DNA of 64,000 nt from Isoperla grammatica (taxonomy: Eukaryota; Arthropoda; Insecta; Plecoptera; Perlodidae), in the NCBI GenBank assembly GCA_945910005.1, contig OX246737.1, positions 83,251,906-83,315,905 on the forward strand, in the 5' to 3' direction. Made by a program: the position numbers and the translations under genes. Every line of letters begins with the position of its first letter. The first letter of the stretch is position 1. The notes below the pieces were generated by a model. That model had not been told where the DNA came from. It saw only the letters and a program-made list of their open reading frames with translations, and searched no databases. Of this stretch, positions 11,831 through 23,960 are shown piece by piece.

Positions 11831-12002
11831 ACCAGTAGCACAATAATTTCACTTATATTCAATTAATTACATTGAATATTTAAAATAAATATAACACTTA
11901 ATTCAGTTATAATTTCAAAATAATACTTATAGAGTGGACTCAGTGGAGTTAAGATATTTAGCAATATACTGAGAAGTATTTACATCATAGGAACTTTCTG
12001 GT

Positions 12003-12071
12003 GGCAGCCCAGGGGCCCGGACTGCCAAAGGGCCCGGATTTGCCCAGGGGCCCGGGATGCGATCGCATCCC
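12003..12071. repeat. GGGCCCGG triplicate and 18-bp palindrome
   Basis: GGGGCCCGG, AGGGCCCGG and GGGGCCCGG recur at roughly 18-20 bp spacing, followed by the perfect 18-bp palindrome GGGATGCGATCGCATCCC (12054-12071). No flanking gene explains it. Confidence 0.6.
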
Positions 12072-12098
12072 AGCATCCCTAGCCACTTCGCGCCTGAG

Positions 12099-12603
12099 AG
12101 GTGACTGTATCTAGGGATTGTAAATTTTTAAATGAAGTATTCTCCATGCAGGTTGTGAAATATTGATTTTATGTCTGCAAAAATAGGTTTTAAAAAATTA
12201 CTGTTTTTTATCAACGTATACCAATAGCTTCAAAGTCTTAACGCTAATACAAGTAAGACCTTAAGAGCATGTTTGTCAAGTTCACGAATATGTAGTATAC
12301 TATAGGTTGTTATCTTAGGAATGATGATATAATTTTAAAACATAATTATATACCCAGTTTTTTGTTATCAATTTTTTCGTATCCTGGTGAAAAGGTCCTT
12401 GACTGTATGCTGATTTACTATTCTATAACTTATTTATAAAACGAGTCACGTAAGCGAAATAAAGCATGTATCATGCGCTCGACCCTTATCTCCAACAAAT
12501 GTTCTTAATCTCATGCCTAAGTCAAAAACTGATCGACTTGTGGTGTTATACGGATGTAAAGCGCATCAGCTTGCTCGCGTCGCAGTCCAGCCATAACTAC
12601 TAA
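12099..12603 (-). mobile_element. AGGTGAA-TIR element, copy C, truncated
   Basis: Reverse-oriented copy beginning AGGTGACTGTATCTAGG and losing similarity after CCATAACTACTAA. The C-rich half of the family is absent. It is more diverged than copies A, B and E. Confidence 0.75.
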
Positions 12604-13200
12604 GGGGAATCCGTCACCCATTTTTAATTTTTTAATTTGATAATTATTGTTACAGAATGATTGGTTATAACATATTTTATGTATAAAAAATCAAATTTAA
12701 TTTTTATTATTTTTTTTCGGGCAGTCCCGGTAATTTAGACAGTCAAAACTGGCCACAACTTTAAGCCCGAATGGCAAATTCCAGGAAGCTGAAAATAAAA
12801 TCACATTTTAAGTGATATTACCTTAATGTGTTGAAGGGTTATTATTTGAAAAAATTCAATAGTTTTATTTCTGTGATTTTTTTAATGTGCCATTAAAAAT
12901 GTTTTCAAAATCGGTCATGTTCAGTTAAACCTAAATAATTTACACCTATACATTACGCCATACCGTTTCTTAAGGTGATGCACATAACTCTCCGCTTTTA
13001 GAGGAAACTTAAATCGTGAAAATTTGACCAAAATTGAGTGAGAAAAGTTGCGTCTAGTGAAGCTGTGTAAATCTCTCGAAACTCTTGCTGCGGTGTTGGT
13101 GTTAGCAATGTTTCACGCGGGCGGTAGCGACGCGAGTGGCGAAACCGTGAACTGTTACGGGCTAGTCGACGCGACTCGACCCGCGAAGTACGATCTTCAC
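12604..13200. other. AT-rich flank, then GC-richer edge of the 87-bp array
   Basis: 12604-13045 is AT-rich with nothing recognised. From about 13050 the composition becomes GC-rich, and a plus-strand frame is open into the array. Around codons 12-31 it reads TLAAVLVLAMFHAGGSDASG, resembling a signal peptide. The frame has no upstream ATG (it would begin at TTG, 13048), so a gene is not supported without an upstream exon. Confidence 0.35.
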
Positions 13201-16200
13201 TTACAACCAGACCGAGAACACAACGCACTCGAGAGTGTAGACTGTCTTGTGATGCAACTGCAGGTGGTCGCATGGGGGCTGCTGCCCATACAACCAGACC
13301 GAGAGCACAACGCACTCGAGAGTGAAGACTGTCTTGTGATGGAACTGCGGGTGGCTTCATGGGAGCTGCTGCCCATACAACCAGACCGAGAGCACAACGC
13401 ACTCGAGAGTGTAGACTGTCTTGTGATGGAACTGCGGGTGGCTTCATGGGGGCTGCTGCCCATACAACCAGACCGAAAGCACAACGCACTCGAGAGTGTT
13501 GACTGTCTTGTTTATGGAACTGCGGGTGGCTGCATGGGGGCTGCTGCCCATACAACCAGACCGAGAGCACAACGCACTCGAGAGTGTAGACTGTCTTGTG
13601 ATGGAAGTGCAGGTGGCCGCATGGGGGCTGCTGCCCACACAACCAGACCGAGAGCACAACGCACTCGAGAGTGTAGAATGTCTTGTGATGGAACTGCAGG
13701 TGGCCGCATGGGGGCTGCTGCCCATACAACCAGACCGAGAACACAACGCACTCGAGAGTGTAGACTGTCTTGTGATGGAACTGCAGGTGGTCGCATGGGG
13801 GCTGCTGCCCATACAACCAGACCGAGAGCACAACGCACTCGAGAGTGTAGACTGTCTTGTGATGGAACTGCAGGTGGTCGCATGGGGGCTGCTGCCCATA
13901 CAACCAGACCGAGAACACAACGCACTCGAGAGTGTAGACTGTCTTGTGATGGAACTGCGGGTGGCTGCATGGGGGCTGCTGCCCATACAACCAGACCGAG
14001 AGCACAAAGTACTCGAGAGTGTAGACTGTCTTGTGATGGAAGTGCAGGTGGCCGCATGGGGGCTGCTGCCCATACAACCAGACCGAGAACACAACGCACT
14101 CGAGAGTGTAGACTGTCTTGTGATGGATTTGCGGGTGGCTGCATGGGGGCTGCTGCCCATACAACCAGACCGAGAACACAACGCACTCGAGAGTGTAGAC
14201 TGTCTTGTGATGGAACTGCGGGTGGCTGCAAGGGGGCTGCTGCCCATACAACCAGACCGAGAGCAAAACGCACTCGAGAGTGAAGACTGTCTTGTGATGG
14301 AACTGCGGGTGGCGGCATGGGGGCTGCTGCCCATACAACCAGACCGAGAACACAACGCACTCGAGAGTGTAGACTGTCTTGTGATGGAACTGCGGGTGGC
14401 TGCATGGGGGCTGCTGCCCATACAACCAGACCGAGAACACAACGCACTCGAGAGTGTAGACTGTCTTGTGATGGAACTGCAGGTGGCCGCATGGGGGCTG
14501 CTGCCCATACAACCAGACCGAGAACACAACGCACTCGAGAGTGTAGACTGTCTTGTGATGGAACTGCGGGTGGCTGCAAGGGGGCTGCTGCCCATACAAC
14601 CAGACCGAGAGCAAAACGCACTCGAGAGTGAAGACTGTCTTGTGATGGAACTGCGGGTGGCGGCATGGGGGCTGCTGCCCATACAACCAGACCGAGAACA
14701 CAACGCACTGGAGAGTGTAGACTGTCTAGTGATGGAACTGCGGGTGGCTGCAAGGGGGCTGCTGCCCATACAACCAGACCGAGAGCAAAACGCACTCGAG
14801 AGTGAAGACTGTCTTGTGATGGAACTGCGGGTGGCAGCATGGGGGCTGCTGCCCATACAACCAGACCGAGAACACAACGCACTCGAGAGTGTAGACTGTC
14901 TTGTGATGGAACTGCGGGTGGCTGCATGGGGGCTGCTGCCCATACAACCAGACCGAGAACACAACGCACTCGAGAGTGTAGACTGTCTTGTGATGGAACT
15001 GCAGGTGGCCGCATGGGGGCTGCTGCCCATACAACCAGACCGAGAACACAACGCACTCGAGAGTGTAGACTGTCTTGTGATGGAACTGCGGGTGGCTGCA
15101 AGGGGGCTGCTGCCCATACAACCAGACCGAGAGCAAAACGCACTCGAGAGTGAAGACTGTCTTGTGATGGAACTGCGGGTGGCGGCATGGGGGCTGCTGC
15201 CCATACAACCAGACCGAGAACACAACGCACTCGAGAGTGTAGACTGTCTTGTGATGGAACTGCGGGTGGCTGCATGGGGGCTGCTGCCCATACAACCAGA
15301 CCGAGAGCACAAAGTACTCGAGAGTGTAGACTGTCTTGTGACGGAAGTGCAGGTGGCCGCATGGGGGCTGCTGCCCATACAACCAGACCGAGAACACAAC
15401 GCACTCGAGAGTGTAGACTGTCTTGTGATGGATTTGCGGGTGGCTGCATGGAAGCTGCTGCCCATACAACCAGACCGAGAACACAACGCACTCGAGAGTG
15501 TAGACTGTCTTGTGATGGAACTGCGGGTGGCTGCAAGGGGGCTGCTGCCCATACAACCAGACCGAGAGCAAAACGCACTCGAGAGTGAAGACTGTCTTGT
15601 GATGGAACTGCGGGTGGCGGCATGGGGGCTGCTGCCCATACAACCAGACCGAGAACACAACGCACTCGAGAGTGTAGACTGTCTTGTGATGGAACTGCAG
15701 GTGGCCGCATGGGGGCTGCTGCCCATACAACCAGACCGAGAACACAACGCACCTGAGAGTGTAGACTGTCTTGTGATGGAACTGCAGGTGGCCGCATGGG
15801 GGCTGCTGCCCATACAAACAGACCGAGAACACAACGCACTCGAGAGTGTAGACTGTCTTGTGATGGAACTGCGGGTGGCTGCATGGGGGCTGCTGCCCAT
15901 ACAACCAGACCGAGAACACAACGCACTCGAGAGTGTAGACTGTCTTGTGATGGAACTGCAGGTGGCCGCATGGGGGCTGCTGCCCATACAACCAGACCGA
16001 GAACACAACGCACTCGAGAGTGTAGACTGTCTTGTGATGGAACTGCGGGTGGCTGCAAGGGGGCTGCTGCCCATACAACCAGACCGAGAGCAAAACGCAC
16101 TCGAGAGTGAAGACTGTCTTGTGATGGAACTGCGGGTGGCGGCATGGGGGCTGCTGCCCATACAACCAGACCGAGAACACAACGCACTCGAGAGTGTAGA

Positions 16201-19200
16201 CTGTCTTGTGATGGAACTGCGGGTGGCTGCATGGGGGCTGCTGCCCATACAACCAGACCGAGAACACAACGCACTCGAGAGTGTAGACTGTCTTGTGATG
16301 GAACTGCGGGTGGCTTCATGGGGGCTGCTGCCCATACAACCAGACCGAGAACACAACGCACTTGAGAGTGTAGACTATCTTGTGATGGAACTGCGGGTGG
16401 CTGCTTGGGGGCTGCTGCCCATACAACCAGACCGAGAACACAACGCACTCGAGAGTGTAGACTGTCTTGTGATGGAACTGCGGGTGGCTTCATGGGGGCT
16501 GCTGCCCATACAACCAGACCGAGAACACAACGCACTCGAGAGTGTAGACTGTCTTGTTATGGAACTGCGGGTAGCTGCATGGGGGCTGCTGCCCATACAA
16601 CCAGACCGAGAACACAACGCACTAGAGAGGGTAGACTGTCCTGTTATGGAACTGCGGGTAGCTGCATGGGGGCTTCTGCTTATACAACCAGACCGATAAC
16701 ACAACCCACTCGAGAGTGTAGACTGTCTTGTGATGGAACTGCGGGTGGCTGCATGGGGGCTGCTGCCCATACAACCAGACCGAGAACACAACGCACTCGA
16801 GAGTGTAGACTGTCTTGTTATGGAACTGCGGGTAGCTGCATGGGGGCTTCTGCTTATACAACCAGACCGATAACACAACCCACTCGAGAGTGTAGACTGT
16901 CTTGTGATGGAAGTGCAGGTGGCCGCATGGGGGCTGCTGCCCATACAACCAGACCGAGAACACAACGCATTTGAGAGTGTAGGCTGTCTTGTGATGGAAC
17001 TGCGGGTGGCTTCATGGGGGCTGCTGCCCATACAACCAGACCGAGAACACAACTCACTAGAGAGGGTAGACTGTCCTGTTATGGAACTGCGGGTAGCTGC
17101 ATGGGGGCTTCTGCTTATACAACCAGACCGATAACACAACCCACTCGAGAGTGTAGACTGTCTTGTGATGGAACTGCGGGTGGCTGCATGGGGGCTGCTG
17201 CCCATACAACCAGACCGAGAACACAACGCACTCGAGAGTGTAGACTGTCTTGTTATGGAACTGCGGGTAGCTGCATGGGGGCTTCTGCTTATACAACCAG
17301 ACCGATAACACAACCCACTCGAGAGTGTAGACTGTCTTGTGATGGAAGTGCAGGTGGCCGCATGGGGGCTGCTGCCCATACAACCAGACCGAGAACACAA
17401 CGCATTTGAGAGTGTAGGCTGTCTTGTGATGGAACTGCGGGTGGCTTCATGGGGGCTGCTGCCCATACAACCAGACCGAGAACACAACGCACTAGAGAGG
17501 GTAGACTGTCCTGTTATGGAAGTGCAGGTGGCCGCATGGGGGCTGCTGCATTTACAACCAGACCGAGAACACAACGCACTCGAGAGTGTAGACTGTCTTG
17601 TGATGGAACTGCAGGTGGCTGCATGGGGGCTGCTGCCCATACAACCAGACCGAGAACACAACGCACTCGAGAGTGTAGACTGTCTTGTGATGGAACTTTA
17701 GGTGACCGCATGGGGGCTGCTGCTCTTACAACCAGACCGAGAACACAACGCACTCGAGAGTGTAGACTGTCTTGTGATGGAACTGCGGGTGCCTTCATGG
17801 GGGCTGCTGCCCATACAACCAGACCGAGAGCACAACGCACTCGAGAGTGTAGACTGTCTTGTGATGGAACTGCGGGTGCCTTCATGGGGGCTGCTGCCCA
17901 TACAACCAGACCGAGAACACAACGCACTCGAGAGTGTAGACTGTCTTGTGATGGAACTGCGGGTGCCTTCATGGGGGCTGCTGCCCATACAACCAGACCG
18001 AGAGCACAACGCACTCGAGAGTGTAGACTGTCTTGTGATGGAACTGCGGGTGGCTTCATGGGGGCTGCTGCCCATACAACCAGACCGAGAACACAACGCA
18101 CTCGAGAGTGTAGACTGTCTTGTGATGGAAGTGCGGGTGGCCGCATGGGGGCTGCTGCCCATACAACCAGACAGAGAACACAACCCACTCGAGAGTGTAG
18201 ACTGTCTTGTGATGGAAGTGCGGGTGGCCGCATGGGGGCTGCTGCCCATACAACCAGACTGAGAACACAACGCACTCGAGATTGTAGACTGTCTTGTTAT
18301 GCAACTGCAGGTGGCCGCATGGGGGCTGCTGCCCTTACAACCAGACCGAGAACACAACGCACTCGAGAGTGTAGACTGTCTTGTGATGGAACTGCAGGTT
18401 GCCGCATGGGGGCTGCTGCCCATACAACCAGACCGAGAACACAACGCACTCGAGAGTGTAGACTGTCTTGTGATGGAACTTTAGGTGACCGCATGGGGGC
18501 TGCTGCTCTAACAACCAGACCGAGAACACAACGCACTCGAGAGTGTTGACTGTCTTGTGTCGGAAGTGCAGGTGGCCGCATGGGGGCTGCTGCCCATACA
18601 ACCAGACCGAGAACACAACGCACTCAAGAGTGTAGACTGTCTTGTGATGGAACTGCGGGTGGCTTCATGGGGGCTGCTGCCCATACAACCAGACCGAGAA
18701 CACAACGCACTCGAGTGTGTAGACTGTCTTGTGATGGAACTGCGGGAGGCTTCATGGGGGCTGCTGCCCATACAACCAGACCGAGAACACAACGCACTCG
18801 AGAGTGTAGACTGTCTTGTGATGGAACTGCGGGTGGCTTCATGGGGGCTGCTGCCCATACAACCAGACCGAGAACACAACGCACTTGAGAGTGTAGACTA
18901 TCTTGTGATGGAACTGCGGGTGGCTGCTTGGGGGCTGCTGCCCATACAACCAGACCGAGAGCACAACGCACTCGAGAGTGTAGACTGTCTTGTGATGGAA
19001 GTCCAGGTGGCTGCATGGGGGCTGCTGCCCATACAACCAGACCGAGAACACAACGCACTCGAGAGTGAAGACTGTCTTGTGATGGAACTGCAGGTGACCG
19101 CATGGGGGCTGCTGCCCATACAACCAGACCGAGAGCACAAGGCACTCGAGAGTGTAGACTGTCTTGTGATGGAAGTGCAGGTGGCTGCATGGGGGCTGCT

Positions 19201-21607
19201 GCCCATACAACCAGACCGAGAACACAACGCACTCGAGAGTGTAGACTGTCTTGTGATGGAACTGCGGGTGGCTGCATGGGGGCTGCTGCCCATACAACCA
19301 GACCGAGAACACAACGCACTCGAGAGTGTAGACTGTCTTGTGATGGAACTGCGGTTGGCTGCATGGGGGCTGCTGCCCATACAACCAGACCGAGAGCACA
19401 ACGCACTCGAGAGTGTAGACTGTCTTGTGATGGAAGTGCGGGTGGCCGCATGGGGGCTGCTGCCCATACAACCAGACCGAGAACACAACGCACTCGAGAG
19501 TGTAGACTGTCTTGTGATGGAACTGCGGGTGGCTGCATGGGGGCTGCTGCCCATACAACCAGACCGAGAACACAACGCACTTGAGACTGTAGACTGTCTT
19601 GTGATGGAACTGCGGGTGGCTGCATGGGGGCTGCTGCCCATACAACCAGACCGAGAACACAACGCACTCGAGAGTGTAGACTGTCTTGTGATGGAACTGC
19701 GGGTGGCTGCATGGGGGCTGCTGCCCATACAACCAGACCGAGAACACAACGCACTCGAGAGTGTAGACTGTCTTGTGATGGAAGTGCAGATGGCCGCATG
19801 GGGGCTGCTGCCCATACAACCAGACCGAGAGCACAACGCACTCGAGAGTGTAGACTGTCTTGTGATGGAAGTGCAGGTGGCAGCATGGGGGCTGCTGCCC
19901 ATACAACCAGACCGAGAACACAACGCACTCGAGAGTGTAGACTGTCTTGTGATGGAACTGCAGGTGGCCGCATGGGGGCTGCTGCCCATACAACCAGACC
20001 GAGAGCACAACGCACTCGAGAGTGTAGACTGTCTTGTGATGGAACTGCAGGTGGCCGCATGGGGGCTGCTGCCCATACAACCAGACCGAGAGCACAACGC
20101 ACTCGAGAGTGTAGACTGTCTTGTGATGGAACTGCAGGTGGCCGCATGGGGGCTGCTGCCCATACAACCAGACCGAGAGCACAACGCACTCGAGAGTGTA
20201 GACTGTCTTGTGATGGAAGTGCAGGTGGCCGCATGGGGGCTGGTGCCCATACAACCAGACCGAGAACACAACGCACTCGAGAGTGTAGACTGTCTTGTGA
20301 TGGAACTGCAGGTGGCTGCATGGGGGCTGCTGCCCATACAACCAGACCGAGAGCACAACCCACTCGAGAGTGTAGACTGTCTTGTGATGGAACTGCGGGT
20401 GGCTGCATGGGGGCTGCTGCCCATACAACCAGACCGAGAACACAACGCACTCGAGAGTGTAGACTGTCTTGTTATGGAACTGCGGGTAGCTGCATGGGGG
20501 CTTCTGCTTATACAACCAGACCGATAACACAACCCACTCGAGAGTGTAGACTGTCTTGTGATGGAAGTGCAGGTGGCCGCATGGGGGCTGCTGCCCATAC
20601 AACCAGACCGAGAACACAACGCATTTGAGAGTGTAGGCTGTCTTGTGATGGAACTGCGGGTGGCTTCATGGGGGCTGCTGCCCATACAACCAGACCGAGA
20701 ACACAACGCACTAGAGAGGGTAGACTGTCTTGTGATGGAACTGCAGGTGGCCGCATGGGGGCTGCTGCATTTACAACCAGACCGAGAACACAACGCACTC
20801 GAGAGTGTAGACTGTCTTGTGAAGGAAACTGCAGGTGGCTGCATGGGGGCTGCTGCCCATACAACCAGACCGAGAACACAACGCACTCGAGAGTGTAGAC
20901 TGTCTTGTAATGGAACTGCGGGTGGCTTCATGGGGGCTGCTGCCCATACAACCAGACCGAGAGCACAACGCACTCGAGAGTGTAGACTGTCTTGTGATGG
21001 AAGTGCGGGTGGCCGCATGGGGGCTGCTGCCCATACAACCAGACCAAGAACACAACGCACTCGAGAGTGTAGACTGTCTTGTGATGGAACTGCAGGTGGC
21101 CGCATGGGGGCTGCTGCCCATACAACCAGACCAAGAACACAACGCACTCGAGAGTGTAGACTGTCTTGTGATGCAACTGCAGGTGGCCGCATGGGGGCTG
21201 CTGCCAATACAACCAGACCGAGAACACAACGCACTCGAGAGTGTAGACTGTCTTGTGATGGAACTGCGGGTGCCTTCATGGGGGCTGCTGCCCATACAAC
21301 CAGACCGAGAGCACAACGCACTCGAGAGTGTAGACTGTCTTGTGATGGAACTGCGGCGGGCTTCATGGGGGCTGCTGCCCATACAACCAGACCGAGAACA
21401 CAACGCACTCGAGAGTGTAGACTGTCTTGTGATGGAAGTGCGGGTGGCCGCATGGGGGCTGCTGCCCATACAACCAGACAGAGAACACAACGCACTCGAG
21501 AGTGTAGACTGTCTTGTGATGGAACTGCAGGTGGCCGCATGGGGGCTGCTGCCAATACAACCAGACCGAGAACACAACGCACTCGAGAGTGTACACTGTC
21601 TTGTGAT
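13201..21607. repeat. 87-bp satellite-like array, about 97 units
   Basis: Head-to-tail 87-bp units, each containing CAACCAGACCGAGAACACAA, CGCACTCGAGAGTGTAGACT and TGGGGGCTGCTGCCC. Variation is mostly a few recurrent substitutions (GAACAC/GAGCAC, GCGGGTG/GCAGGTG, GGCTGC/GGCCGC/GGCTTC, GAACTG/GAAGTG) with rare 1-bp indels (near 13511 and 20825). As 87 is 29 codons, frames of up to about 1,070 codons stay open on both strands. This is a by-product of the stop-free unit, and variant units introduce stops (GACCGATAA, CTTTAGGTGA). Higher-order duplications are visible, for example the 435-bp (5-unit) blocks 16622-17056 and 17057-17491. Confidence 0.97.
16622..17491. repeat. Two tandem 435-bp higher-order blocks
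   Basis: Each block holds five 87-bp units in the same order: a unit with GAGAGGGTAGACTGTCCTG, two units with the CTTCTGCTTATACAACC variant and the stop-creating GACCGATAA, and a unit with CGCATTTGAGAGTGTAGGC. The same variant order reappears once more near 20470-20730. This is direct evidence of unequal exchange or block amplification. Confidence 0.85.
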
Positions 21608-22716
21608 CAGTGGCGGTTCTAGCGTAAGGGCACAAGGGCACGTGCCCCCCTCCTGGGACTCACGGAAATATCTTTAATTATAAGTTATTATTTGGTACAT
21701 CAAATACGTTGTTGTGGCAACTTTCAAATCTAAGTTTCGCTGAAGATATATTCATTTTTTGGTGCACTTTGTTTATATTTGGGAGAATATTGGTCGTAGA
21801 AGTAATTTCATTGCTTGCGCCAGCTACGATTCTGCAGTGTCCACTGTCCAGGCTAAACAGCGTTGTGCCCTCGTATTTCAACAGTTCAGACCCCCAGGCA
21901 CTGTTTGGAGCTAGACCCTTATGGACGAAATACATTGGCAGGGGGCACATCTAACGCGTAGCCACCACCGGCACCGAAGATGAGAGAGAAAAGAAACCCA
22001 ACCCTGCAGGCAGATGACCTTTTCTGAGTAAACACCAAGAACGATAATATAGACCTCGGCACGGACTTAATAGGGAGTCAAATGATAGAAAATGTTACTT
22101 AAAATCAAAGTTTCCTTTTTTTAGTTTACAAGTGCACCTGGTTAGAAAGACATGGCACTCAGCTTTCATTCAATAAGCGGATACACAACAAGGAGTGGTA
22201 ACTAGAAAATGGTCATTTATGATGTTTTAAAAACTAAATTACTAGCGAAGTGTGTTGTTGTCACAGTATTGTCATGTCAGTAGGTATTCGGCTATCGTGC
22301 GAGTGAGTTGTGTTACTGCCGTGTTCGCATTTGTACATTATCTGTTTGTAATATTGTTGTGTTTTTGTAAATATGAATTCTGTGGCGCATATTCTAAGTT
22401 GTGAACATCAAATTAGTTACGATAAAAAACTAGATATTAAAAAACTGGGACGTCCAGTACCTCATCTTAGTTTGAAAAAACTTATAAGTACGATTCCCGA
22501 CTTCAACAACGTCGTAATCGAGAGGTTTGCTCGAGACAAAAACAGAAGAATGGATTTTATCTACCGATAGGTGATTCCGTGAGTAACGTGTCGTTCTTAC
22601 ATTTCCTTTGCGTAAAATTCTACTTTTTGAGTTTTGGGTGGGTGGGGTGGGGGGGGGGGGGGGGGGGGTAAATTACGTTGTGCCCCCTGCAGTTTGGATG
22701 TTACGAGCCGCCACTG
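21608..22716. mobile_element. hAT-type non-autonomous element inside the array
   Basis: The 87-bp array is cut in one unit by a 1,109-bp insertion with inverted ends CAGTGGCGGTTCTAG and (reverse complement of the right end) CAGTGGCGGCTCGTAA. The eight bases CTTGTGAT lie immediately on both sides (21600-21607 and 22717-22724), and CTTGTGAT occurs once in an uninterrupted unit. CAGTGGCG-type ends with 8-bp target duplications are diagnostic of the hAT superfamily. Internal GGGCACGTGCCCCCC and poly-G (22640-22668) fit the large ZMYM-like hAT group. No intact transposase is present. Confidence 0.9.
22373..22570 (+). pseudogene. Possible N-terminal remnant of the hAT transposase
   Basis: A 65-codon frame with an ATG start reads MNSVAHILSCEHQISYDKKL and then contains KKLGRPVPHLSL, a K-LGRP-P-L style motif I associate with the N-terminus of ZMYM1-like hAT proteins. 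It stops 146 bp before the right end of the element, so any downstream transposase has been deleted. The motif match is from memory and weak. Confidence 0.3.
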
Positions 22717-23120
22717 CTTGTGATGGAACTGCAGGTGGCCGCATGGGGGCTGCTGCCAATACAACCAGACCGAGAACACAACGCACTCGAGAGTGTAGAC
22801 TGTCTTGTGATGGAAGTGCGGGTGGCCGCATGGGGGCTGCTGCCCATACAACCAGACCGAGAACACAACGCACTCAAGAGTGTAGACTGTCTTGTGATGG
22901 AACTGCGGGTGGCTTCATGGGGGCTGCTGCCCATACAACCAGACCGAGAACACAACGCACTCGAGTGTGTAGACTGTCTTGTGATGGAACTGCGGGAGGC
23001 TTCATGGGGGCTGCTGCCTATACAACCAGACCGAGAACACAACGCACTCGAGAGTGTAGACTGTCTTGTGATGGAACTGCAGGGGACCGCATGGGGGCTG
23101 CTGTCCATACAACCAGACCG
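22717..23120. repeat. 87-bp array, right remnant, about 4.6 units
   Basis: Resumes exactly where the hAT insertion ends and stops at CCAGACCG before TACATATACAGCC. Two units carry the ACTCAAGAGTG and ACTCGAGTGTG variants found together at about 18613-18720. The first carries the GCCAATACAACC variant seen at 21203 and 21552. Confidence 0.95.
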
Positions 23121-23690
23121 TACATATACAGCCTACAGAACTCTTATATGTATTTCAGGTTATATTATGCAAATTATCTGAAGTGTTGAAACGAAGGTTT
23201 GAGGCCAAAGCTAGAGAAATACTTTACATATCATAGTTTGGACTTAGAGCCATGTTATTAGTTGTACATAATCTACATGAATGATCCTCTTAAACTAATT
23301 AATGTATCCACTTTTCTTTACTTGAATTATGATAGGCCTCTTAGACAAAATAATAATATAAGTCACACGTCACATTAATATTTTTTTCGGATATGGATTC
23401 ATAAATAAAACATAACAATGCATGATCCCCACAATTTGAAAAGAACCAGCGAAAGAAAAACTTTTTCTAAGTTCTTATATTCTTTATTTTATATTTTCAC
23501 GGTGGTTTTGACGCCATCATAAATCTTGTGCCCATATTAACACTAGAAAAAAGGAGATTTGGCGTCTAGTTTATTTAGTACTTGATTTTGGAGTAAAATG
23601 ACGCACGCAGTGCATGAAGTTTTTTATGGCAGTATTAAAAGCAGTGTGGGCTAAATCCAGCCGCACGCAGCAAATATAAAACATCCACTT
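23121..23690. other. AT-rich non-coding stretch
   Basis: No gene or repeat recognised between the array and the promoter-like island. Confidence 0.5.
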
Positions 23691-23960
23691 TGCTAGGTTT
23701 GACGGGCGGTCAGGGTTCCGCGCTCTTTTATATAGCGGTGTCTGATGAATAATGAATCGTGTTTAGCATTACAGCCGCATATTCGCGCACCTCGGGGGTA
23801 AACGGACCGAAGCGCTGAGCGTTGTTACTCTGCGCCGAAAGTCGCTAACTCGAATGCATGGCCCTTGTTGATATATTATATGCATGGGAAGCGAGCTTTA
23901 ACTACGAATAAATTATATTTTGGTTAATCATGCGAAATGCAGGCCCGCAGAGCATTGGAA
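23691..23960 (-). promoter_or_regulatory. TATA-containing promoter-like island facing the array
   Basis: On the minus strand CGCTATATAAAAGAGCGCGG gives a strong TATA box (TATATAAAAG, 23725-23734). About 30 bp downstream is a TCA-type initiator candidate near 23700-23702. The upstream 200 bp is GC-richer than its surroundings and unrelated to any repeat in this window. A transcript from here would run leftwards into the 87-bp array. No coding sequence was found downstream, so this may be a host promoter, an enhancer or chance. Confidence 0.3.

Noticed and set aside
13444..16699. Open frames of about 970-1,067 codons on both strands
   Set aside because: They follow from an 87-bp (29-codon) unit without stops in several frames; opposite strands are equally open and no start or splice structure supports them.
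21678..21950. Minus-strand 90-codon frame in the hAT element
   Set aside because: Opposite strand equally open, no transposase motif, and orientation inconsistent with the 22373 fragment.
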